From positions 1-7,612 of the forward strand of contig CAAGJJ010000015.1 of the NCBI GenBank assembly GCA_900770165.1: 7,612 nt of DNA, read 5' to 3'. This DNA comes from Clostridia bacterium. GTDB lineage: Bacteria > Bacillota > Clostridia > Oscillospirales > Acutalibacteraceae. The notes under the pieces were generated by a model. It did no database searches, had not been told where the DNA came from, and was given only the letters and a program-made list of their open reading frames with translations. The position numbers and the translations under genes are program-made. Shown here in pieces: positions 1 to 5,617 of this stretch; position 1 is the stretch's first letter, and the number at the start of each line of letters is the position of its first letter.

Positions 1-78
1 ATTACTCATTAAAAGCCAAACAAAATCCACTCTTCTAAAAGAACAAAATCCAAGCAAGCCCTAACGACCGATTCGGGT

Positions 79-684
79 TTATTCTTTTTCACCGTCACTT
101 GCCTTGTCGCTTTTCGACAGCATGCGACGGTATTGATGTATCTTGAACGCACTGATACACTCTGACACGCCATAAAACAGCAGACACCATCCGATGATGA
201 GCAACGGCAGTCCTGCCGACTCCATCGGCTTCACCATAACAAATATGCCAGTGAGCAATATCAGCGAAGGACACACCCAATACCACATCGGCAGACGTGC
301 GAACTTGCGGGCCTGAATAAGCACAAGAAACTGATTGAGGGCTCCGAGCAGCAATATGCCGCTGAGCACATACATCAGCGATGTGACGAAAGCTCCCGGC
401 ATAAGCGCCAATATGAAACCGAGAATCACGCTGCCCAAACCAACGATAGGGAATGCCGGTCTGCCGCCGACGAGGAGTCTGCCGTTGGAATCGTAAACCT
501 CATTGTCAGCACTGTGCATACGGGCATTGAAATACACAACGCATGATATGACGCCGGAGATGAGGAAAAGCACACCGATGGCTATCGTAATGCCTTTCAC
601 CGTACTGTCCGGATTCTTGATTAGCATTCCGCCAACAACAATGGCACAGATGGCACGGAACACTGAACTCTGCAAAATCTTCAT
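79..684 (-). CDS. DUF308/HdeD-like six-helix membrane protein
   Basis: A 201-residue inner-membrane protein of the DUF308/HdeD type. Six hydrophobic segments are visible at about residues 8-22, 32-52, 77-97, 98-121, 132-151 and 155-176, arranged as three helix pairs, with a polar loop at 53-76 and a charged C-terminal tail (KSDKASDGEKE). Recurring patterns of the type GG.LI..P and a helix ending in Pro-Gly match the repeated two-helix unit of the family. HdeD itself is linked to acid resistance in Escherichia coli, but most homologues have no known function and none is assigned here. An open frame extends upstream to 786, but I chose the ATG at 684: it is followed by MKILQSSVF, an AAGAAAGGAAA stretch lies just upstream, and a -7 box at 721-728 would start transcription inside the longer version. 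Base composition is more G+C rich than in the operon to the right. The 78 bases downstream show no clear terminator. Confidence 0.85.
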   Translation of the reverse strand: MKILQSSVFRAICAIVVGGMLIKNPDSTVKGITIAIGVLFLISGVISCVVYFNARMHSADNEVYDSNGRLLVGGRPAFPIVGLGSVILGFILALMPGAFVTSLMYVLSGILLLGALNQFLVLIQARKFARLPMWYWVCPSLILLTGIFVMVKPMESAGLPLLIIGWCLLFYGVSECISAFKIHQYRRMLSKSDKASDGEKE

Positions 685-720
685 AATCGTTTCCTTTCTT
701 CTTATTATTGTTTCCAAACG

Positions 721-752
721 CAAAGTTAGCGATTTTATTCCATTAAGCCTAA
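721..752 (-). promoter_or_regulatory. Bacteroidetes-type promoter of the DUF308 gene
   Basis: Read on the minus strand, TAACTTTG (728 down to 721) matches the TAnnTTTG -7 element of the Bacteroidetes primary sigma factor. A weak -33-like TTAG (752-749) lies 20 bases upstream. Transcription would start around 715-717, giving a leader of about 30 bases before the ATG at 684 and excluding the longer N-terminus. The -7 match is exact; the -33 match is poor. Confidence 0.6.
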
Positions 753-880
753 TCTTTTCCTGTTGACAAGTGAGTAAATACACCATATACCATTCTTCGG
801 TTATCGTTTTATAGTATGAAATGAATAAACCTGCTCCTTACATTTGGCAAGTTTCAAACTATATTTCCTGACCTTGATTT

Positions 881-942
881 TTCCCCCACAGCGTGGGGAA
901 CATCACCCCCCAATGTGGGGTTTCATTCCCCACGTTAGGGGG
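881..942. repeat. Cluster of three C4A/TG4 palindromes (REP-like)
   Basis: Three short inverted repeats stand in a row. CCCCAC (884-889) pairs with GTGGGG (893-898) over a 3-base loop, flanked by TT/AA. CCCCA (908-912) pairs with TGGGG (916-920) over ATG. CCCC (928-931) pairs with GGGG (938-941). The units can also pair with each other: GTGGGGAA (893-900) is a perfect 8-base complement of TTCCCCAC (926-933), and GTGGGG (915-920) of CCCCAC (928-933). This looks like a REP-type extragenic palindrome cluster. None of the hairpins is followed by a T-run, so a classical terminator is unlikely on either strand. Confidence 0.6.
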
Positions 943-1048
943 ATATAAGATGAGTTTTTATCTGACATGTCAAAACTAACGCAACTGAACCTTGTTTTAA
1001 GCAACAGAAAATCAGAAAATTTGAATGAGGAATGTTATCCGGGATATG

Positions 1049-1056
1049 TATCTTTG
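1049..1056 (+). promoter_or_regulatory. Isolated -7 box (possible weak promoter)
   Basis: TATCTTTG fits the TAnnTTTG -7 consensus exactly. The nearest TTTG upstream (1020-1023) is 25 bases away, beyond the usual 19-21. It could be a weak second promoter for the structured region downstream, or chance. Confidence 0.3.
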
Positions 1057-1087
1057 TAAGGAACTTTCCATTTTTCTTTCAAAAAAT

Positions 1088-1118
1088 TTTGCAATGATAC
1101 AAATATATACTAAATTTG
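1088..1118 (+). promoter_or_regulatory. Canonical Bacteroidetes promoter before the structured RNA
   Basis: TTTG (1088-1091), a 19-base spacer and TAAATTTG (1111-1118) match the -33/-7 consensus at both elements and in spacing. It is the best promoter match in the window. Transcription would begin near 1121-1124, at the foot of the first hairpin of the structured region, and no convincing gene follows for over 500 bases. This supports a non-coding transcript or a very long leader. Confidence 0.75.
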
Positions 1119-1120
1119 CA

Positions 1121-1456
1121 ATGTCTATCCCATTGCTGAAGGCCCGAACGGGTTGAGGGTGGGTAGACATACATATAAATAAAGGCGTAACTGTACGCTT
1201 TGGTTTTGACGTTCTATGAACTTCGCAACTTCAAACGGTTTGTCAAAGACAAAGCAACGGGAACGCTCTATGGGATGTATTGTATACAGTCCTCATTGGC
1301 TTTGGATAAAACTACATCCATCGCCATATGAGATAATTATATCTATACATCATCGTGGGGCTTTCTGCGTTGCTCGTTTCGACAAACCGGGCAATGCGAA
1401 GGCCTATAGAACAAGGAACGAGTGACAGGACTGGCTCCACGTTTTCATTTATATGC
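1121..1456 (+). ncRNA. Candidate structured non-coding RNA, about 335 nt
   Basis: The region holds a consistent nested set of perfectly complementary segments. A 5' hairpin: ATGTCTA (1121-1127) with TAGACAT (1164-1170), continued by CCCA/TGGG (1129-1132/1160-1163) and capped by CCC-GAAC-GGG (1143-1152). A closing stem CATATAAAT/ATTTATATG (1172-1180/1447-1455). A hairpin GCGTA-ACTG-TACGC (1185-1198). Then a rod of four coaxial stems: GTTCTAT/ATAGAAC (1211-1217/1406-1412), CTTCGCA/TGCGAAG (1221-1227/1395-1401), CGGTTTGTC/GACAAACCG (1236-1244/1381-1389) and AGCAACG/CGTTGCT (1253-1259/1368-1374). Inside it are GGATGTA/TACATCC (1273-1279/1313-1319) and AGATA-ATTA-TATCT (1331-1344). A canonical promoter sits immediately upstream, which sets the strand. 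I see no features of tmRNA, RNase P RNA, SRP RNA or a group II intron domain V. It may be a stand-alone RNA or the 5' leader of the operon at 1664. The 3' end is uncertain, with a weak hairpin (GCCAA/TTGGC, 1479-1499) just beyond. A remnant of a palindromic mobile element is the main alternative. Confidence 0.6.
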
Positions 1457-1523
1457 ATACCGAATCTAATATTAACTGGCCAATCTGGGAGTCGTTGGCT
1501 TACTTGATAGTAACATGAAAGCA

Positions 1524-1556
1524 GTTGGTATTTTATCAGCCCTCTATTTATCTTTG
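1524..1556 (+). promoter_or_regulatory. Probable promoter of the four-gene operon
   Basis: GTTG (1524-1527), a 21-base spacer and TATCTTTG (1549-1556) fit the Bacteroidetes -33/-7 pattern. Transcription would start near 1562, leaving a leader of about 100 bases before the ATG at 1664. No other promoter of similar quality lies between the four genes at the usual distance from their starts. Confidence 0.6.
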
Positions 1557-1564
1557 AAAAATAT

Positions 1565-1588
1565 ATCATACCCATAATATGGGGTGAT
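1565..1588 (+). promoter_or_regulatory. Hairpin at the start of the operon leader
   Basis: ATCA (1565-1568) with TGAT (1585-1588) and CCCAT (1571-1575) with ATGGG (1579-1583) form a compact hairpin with a 3-base AAT loop, at the predicted 5' end of the operon transcript. It is not followed by a T-run. It could protect the 5' end or bind a regulator; no riboswitch class is recognised. Confidence 0.35.
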
Positions 1589-1663
1589 AATTTTCTCTGT
1601 AACAGAAATAAACATATAAAGGAAAGCACAAATTATCAAACCAATAATCAAAACAAAAACAAT

Positions 1664-4336
1664 ATGAAAATTTACCTTAGAATATTTGGAAGCCTAATGG
1701 ATAAGATTTTTATTCTTATCTTATTTCTTTTAACTTTTGTTACCATATATCAATATTCTGCCCCTACGTATTTAGGAACTTTCTGGGGAGGATGCCTTTA
1801 TGAAATACCTACTACTTATAAATTCACAGAAGCAGCAGGTTGTGAATATTCACTTAAAGAAATAGATATAACTGTTGTAACTATATTTTCTATAGTAAAC
1901 TTTTTATATTATTTTTTATTTGAGTCTACATTAAAAGCTTCTTTAGGGAAATATATATGCGGAGGCATAGCTTGCACGGAAGACGAAAAAACGATTTCTG
2001 TAAAAAATGCTTTTCTTCGTTCTTTAGTCTTAATACTGTTCATTGTAGTAGCGGTAACTATTCGTTTTTCAATTCTGCAAGTTTCATATATTTTTTTAAT
2101 TTTATTGTTCTTCTGTGTATTAGATTTACCGATTCTATTTAAGGAAAAATCGTTGGTTGATATAGCAACTGATACATTTTATGTAAGCAGGAAGTCTTTA
2201 AAAGGAGATAAAATCACTCCCACAAAAGACAAACAAGCTTTGGTTATTAAAAAGAATAATTCAAAGGTAAATACTTTATTCTGTATTCTTGGTTTCCTCA
2301 TAGTTGGAATAATATATTCATCATATAAATTCAGCAAAGAATGGAACCTTTTGACTAACATGAATCGCTTTATAAAAGTTAATAGTAACAGTTTCAAGAA
2401 CTATGAACGCGAGCAGTTGTCCATATTAAAAGGAACTGGATATTTTACAGACAGCTTAGAACATAAGACTTTGGACGAATTAAATGCTTTAGGTCCTGTT
2501 CCTTATGGTAAAGTTATTTCGACAATTGGCGGAACAGAGCTTGGAACATATTCTTATAACGTAAGTAAACGAGAAAAACATTATTATCGATATCCTAGCT
2601 GGTGGGAATATAATGATGAGTCAGATTGGTATTGGTACCAGTATTATGAAACAAAATATAAAGATTTTAAATACATATACAGTTTAACAACGATAGATTT
2701 ATATAAATCTTATACAGATAATAATGCTATAGAAAATACAACAGCTACAATCTACAAAAAATTAAAACTTCATTTATCCTCATATGATAATAAAGAATTC
2801 TCTCTGTCTGATTATTCTGCTCCTATAAAATGGAGCAAGTATTGCGATTCTGTTCCAAAAAATAAATATTCTTTGTCATATCGTACTTATGATGAAAAAG
2901 GATTACCTGTAATAAGAAGTATTATTCTCGCAAATAAAAAGGCATATGTGTTAGAAGTAAAAAGTGAGTATTATACTCTGAATGAAGCAAGTGAACTATT
3001 AAAACAGTTTACTACTTTTTACCTGCCAAATTATTATGGTAAAGTACATGATGTAAAAGAAAAAATTTATATTTATGGGATTGGAATGTTCTTATTGCTT
3101 ATCGTAATATGTATTAATATCTATTCTTTACTCAAAGTATGCAAAGAAGGAAACTGTAAATTGCCATATAATAAATGTAGTAATTTGATATGTATACTAA
3201 TTTGTATTATATTTTTTGTTATTTCTTATAACATATTTAAGTTTTCTCAATTTCCAAAATTAAATTTTCGATCACCTTATAGATATGGAGGAATATGGTA
3301 TGAATGCGATAATACTTATTTAAGACTGTATGCAATTTCTGTTTTTTCAGTTATCTTATATAGTCTTATTGTGGCAATATTAAAATATTACAAAAATAAA
3401 GCAAATGCAATAAATCCAAAATCAAAGAAAATATTGGTTTATATCAGCATTGCTTTTCTTATCAATATTCTTGTTTGTTATTTACAGCTGTCATATGTAA
3501 CAGATAAAACAATAATATTTGATAACAAATGCAAAACGTTACTCAATTTATTTGGGCTTTCTATTTTTATGAATAGTATCACGTTACCTTATACTATTAC
3601 AAAAGTATATGATAAAGTTTCTTATGATGCAATTCTTCCTTCGTGGATGAAAAAATATTTTAATAATAGATGCATTTCAGAACAAGAAAGGAAAAGTTTT
3701 GTCAGTCTAATAGCATATCCACTATTAATCTTAGGCAACTTACCTTTTGGTGCATACATATTGATTTATATTATTCCTATTACACTTTTATTCTTTATGA
3801 TCGTTGAGGCAAGAAGACTTATGAGTTGGATAAATGGAAAATCATATGTAAATATCGTTTCAAACAATAAAGATACAGCTGTTTTCAAAGATTACTATTT
3901 GATATTAGACTTGCCTTTAACCGCAAGTGAAGATGATGTAAATTCTGCTTACAATAAGATTATTGCAAGGAACAATGCAAATCCTAATATGTATAGCAAG
4001 CAATTTATTGATGATGTGAATGAAGCTTATCGTGTTTTAAGTTCAACAAATAATGTAAGACCGAAATACGATAAAGAATATACTTTATACAAGGCAACAA
4101 ATGATAGAATCTATAAATTTTCTAATTCACAAACAGAAAAAGAAATACTATATATCCAAGGATCTATAGCTCCACAACAAAAAAAACAGAAACGGATGCC
4201 CATTGTTAATAATGCGGTCTTTTTAGCTATACTTATTTTAATAGCTATACTGTTGATTTTTATAAGTATAGTATATCAGTCTTATAACAATGGGAACTAT
4301 GATTGCGACAGCATTTACTATAAATTAATGGAATAA
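1664..4336 (+). CDS. RDD-domain membrane protein with a large extracytoplasmic loop and a C-terminal J-like domain
   Basis: An 890-residue polytopic protein. The N-terminus (about 1-178) is an RDD-type domain: R6 and D13 in the first helix (RIFGSLMD), a second helix ending in FEST, the motif SLGKYICGGIACTEDEKTIS (93-112) like the family's T-L-G-K-...-G pattern, R119, and D165/D170 in SLVDIATDTFYV. After a helix at 203-221 comes a soluble segment (about 222-466), probably outside the membrane and very rich in Trp and Tyr at 307-331. Further helices lie near 468-490, 507-527, 556-574, 589-611, 626-645 and 679-714. Residues 743-805 resemble a DnaJ J-domain (DYYLILDLP, NEAYRVLSS, KYD), but the Hsp70-activating HPD is absent; the corresponding stretch reads NNANPN (770-775). 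A last helix (849-871) and a short tail follow. RDD proteins are mostly uncharacterised, some linked to transport. The function of this fusion is unknown; membrane sensor, transporter or scaffold are possible. The start is favoured by the RDD N-terminus; no Shine-Dalgarno is present. The next gene begins 5 bases after its stop. Confidence 0.8.
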   Translation: MKIYLRIFGSLMDKIFILILFLLTFVTIYQYSAPTYLGTFWGGCLYEIPTTYKFTEAAGCEYSLKEIDITVVTIFSIVNFLYYFLFESTLKASLGKYICGGIACTEDEKTISVKNAFLRSLVLILFIVVAVTIRFSILQVSYIFLILLFFCVLDLPILFKEKSLVDIATDTFYVSRKSLKGDKITPTKDKQALVIKKNNSKVNTLFCILGFLIVGIIYSSYKFSKEWNLLTNMNRFIKVNSNSFKNYEREQLSILKGTGYFTDSLEHKTLDELNALGPVPYGKVISTIGGTELGTYSYNVSKREKHYYRYPSWWEYNDESDWYWYQYYETKYKDFKYIYSLTTIDLYKSYTDNNAIENTTATIYKKLKLHLSSYDNKEFSLSDYSAPIKWSKYCDSVPKNKYSLSYRTYDEKGLPVIRSIILANKKAYVLEVKSEYYTLNEASELLKQFTTFYLPNYYGKVHDVKEKIYIYGIGMFLLLIVICINIYSLLKVCKEGNCKLPYNKCSNLICILICIIFFVISYNIFKFSQFPKLNFRSPYRYGGIWYECDNTYLRLYAISVFSVILYSLIVAILKYYKNKANAINPKSKKILVYISIAFLINILVCYLQLSYVTDKTIIFDNKCKTLLNLFGLSIFMNSITLPYTITKVYDKVSYDAILPSWMKKYFNNRCISEQERKSFVSLIAYPLLILGNLPFGAYILIYIIPITLLFFMIVEARRLMSWINGKSYVNIVSNNKDTAVFKDYYLILDLPLTASEDDVNSAYNKIIARNNANPNMYSKQFIDDVNEAYRVLSSTNNVRPKYDKEYTLYKATNDRIYKFSNSQTEKEILYIQGSIAPQQKKQKRMPIVNNAVFLAILILIAILLIFISIVYQSYNNGNYDCDSIYYKLME

Positions 4337-4341
4337 TAAAA

Positions 4342-5112
4342 ATGGGAAAAATAAACGGATACATAGAGTTGGATGGTAGAATTCAAAGAATATGCTCAAT
4401 TGAAGACTTAAAACGAATAGTAAATGAGCTTGGAAAATCATTCACTGATTTGACAGAAATGGAGTTGAAAGAACTGACGGAAAAGTCTTTACCTGATGGA
4501 GATGAAGACGATTGTGGATGCAAATATAGCGAAAATCAACTTTGGAGCGTTGTAAACGCTACTAACCAATATAAAGTACAGGAAGGAACAAAAGTTATAC
4601 ATCGAAGTGCTTTTTATTATGGTAAGTATAACAGAGGCAAGGGACGAGCAGGAAAAGAGAGCATTGAAAATATCTTATTGCCCCAATCATTAATAGCGAT
4701 AGGGCGGAAAGCATTTAGATACAACATATTCAAAAATATAGAACTACCTGATTCTGTTCAATATATTGGCGATGAAGCTTTTATGGATTGCGACAACTGG
4801 GAATGTGAGCGTTTATCACTTCCTATGGATTTGCGTTTTATGGGAACAAGAGCCTTTAGAAACTGCTGTAAAATCAAGACAGTTGTCTTCAACGAGAATA
4901 TTAAGGTAATACACAGTATGGCTTTCCAAAATTGTACGTCTTTAGAGTGGGCATATATACCTAATACAGTGGAAGAGATAGGCTCCGGCATATTTGACGG
5001 ATGCACCAATCTAAGCCACATATATATTCCGATAGGCTCAAGAGAACAATTTGAACGTTTCTTTCCTTTTGATAGGGATAAATTGACGGAGATAGAAAAG
5101 ACCAAAATATAA
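4342..5112 (+). CDS. BspA-like leucine-rich-repeat (LRR_5) protein, probably cytosolic
   Basis: A 256-residue protein whose residues 79-242 are tandem LRR_5 units of the BspA/Treponema pallidum type: 108-128 (ILLPQSLIAIGRKAF), 130-150 (IELPDSVQYIGDEAF), 155-175 (LSLPMDLRFMGTRAF), 178-198 and 201-221 (YIPNTVEEIGSGIF), preceded by a partial unit at 79-93 and closed by the typical IYIPIGSREQF cap. The consensus is L.LP.sv..IG..AF..C. Such repeats bind proteins; many family members are surface adhesins. This one starts MGKINGYIEL with no signal peptide, lipobox or membrane helix, so it is most likely intracellular and may bind the J-like domain or the FtsZ-like protein (inference). The first 75 residues form an acidic, helical region with a DGDEDDCGC stretch (52-60) that I do not recognise. 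It starts 5 bases after the preceding stop, which suggests translational coupling. Confidence 0.85.
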   Translation: MGKINGYIELDGRIQRICSIEDLKRIVNELGKSFTDLTEMELKELTEKSLPDGDEDDCGCKYSENQLWSVVNATNQYKVQEGTKVIHRSAFYYGKYNRGKGRAGKESIENILLPQSLIAIGRKAFRYNIFKNIELPDSVQYIGDEAFMDCDNWECERLSLPMDLRFMGTRAFRNCCKIKTVVFNENIKVIHSMAFQNCTSLEWAYIPNTVEEIGSGIFDGCTNLSHIYIPIGSREQFERFFPFDRDKLTEIEKTKI

Positions 5113-5132
5113 AATATAATTAGAATAAAAGT

Positions 5133-5594
5133 ATGAAGAAGATTATTGCATTGTCAGCTTTATTGTTACTGTTAGGCTCTAATTTGAAAGGCCAGAATGT
5201 TGTTAATCCTGCTAACGAAAAGGACAATATCACAATATTGCGAACTGTTGGAGATGATTCTACAGTATCTGACTAGGAAGAGGTTTATCAAGTTGTTGAA
5301 CAGCAACCGAGTTTTCCTGGAGGAAGGGAAGAACTGTTTAAATATCTTGCATACAATGTCAAGTATCCAATTGACGCTGCAAAAAACAAGATTGAAGGAC
5401 GCGTATTAGTAACCTTTGTTGTAGAGCACGACGGCAGCATTTCAAACGTAAATGTTGCAAATAGCGTATATCCATCATTGGATAAAGAGTCAATAAGGGT
5501 TGTCAGCGGAATGCCTAAATGGATTCTGGGAAAGGCTAACGGTAAAACTGTTCGTGTAAAATATACCATACCGATAACCTTCAGGTTGAACTGA
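5133..5594 (+). pseudogene. Secreted TonB C-terminal-domain protein, interrupted by an in-frame amber codon
   Basis: The frame from ATG 5133 to TGA 5592-5594 would give 153 residues, but codon 48 is TAG (5274-5276). Before it lie a signal peptide (MKKIIALSALLLLLG...KGQN) and a short linker. After it, in the same frame, is an intact TonB C-terminal domain of the Bacteroidetes type: YPIDAAKNKIEGRVLVTF, then VVEHDGSISNVNV, LDKESIRVV, MPKW and VKYTIPITFRLN. This domain normally contacts TonB-dependent receptors or other envelope partners; with a cleavable signal and no membrane anchor, the ancestor was probably a soluble periplasmic protein. No plausible start codon lies between the TAG and the domain, so without readthrough the product is a 47-residue secreted fragment. 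The rest of the frame is undamaged, so the change is recent, is a sequencing error, or is suppressed. A single-base change from GAG, CAG, AAG or TTG would create it. It starts 20 bases after the LRR gene and ends 23 bases before the FtsZ-like gene. Confidence 0.8.
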
Positions 5595-5617
5595 TAATCA
5601 TTTTATAAAATAGGACA

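Larger units (their letters stand above)
753..1087. other. Non-coding stretch between divergent promoters
   Basis: No reading frame here looks like a gene. The contents are the CCCCAC/GTGGGG palindrome cluster (881-942), a perfect 10-base palindrome TGACATGTCA (963-972), a TAnnTTTG box at 1049-1056, and a small inverted repeat GGAA-CT-TTCC (1060-1069). The remainder shows nothing I can name. Confidence 0.6.

Noticed and set aside
685..786. Extended N-terminus of the DUF308 protein
   Set aside because: The added 34 residues are charged and unlike the family, and the -7 box at 721-728 would place the transcript start inside them.
883..942. CRISPR-like repeats or a terminator in the C4/G4 cluster
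   Set aside because: The units are short palindromes of unequal length, without constant repeats and spacers, and no T-run follows a stem.
1216..1425. A 69-codon plus-strand frame (MNFATSNGLSKTKQRER...)
   Set aside because: It lies entirely within the nested complementary segments, has no Shine-Dalgarno or A-rich start region, and resembles no family I know. A conserved small protein is not fully excluded; a synonymous-rate test across homologues would decide.
1121..1456. Retron ncRNA, tmRNA, RNase P RNA or group II intron
   Set aside because: The closing stem and long rod recall a retron, but no reverse transcriptase is present in the window. No tag-peptide frame with a tRNA-like acceptor, no RNase P core motifs and no domain V-like hairpin were seen.
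1312..1629. A 105-codon minus-strand frame
   Set aside because: It runs antisense through the structured region and the operon promoter, has no recognisable domain, and no promoter of its own that I can see.
5197..5409. A 70-codon plus-strand frame overlapping the TonB_C gene
   Set aside because: It is an out-of-frame shadow. The TonB domain is read in the frame of ATG 5133, which continues past the amber codon.
5612..5615. AGGA as a Shine-Dalgarno for the FtsZ-like gene
   Set aside because: It lies only two bases before the ATG, too close to work as a ribosome binding site; Bacteroidetes genes commonly lack one.
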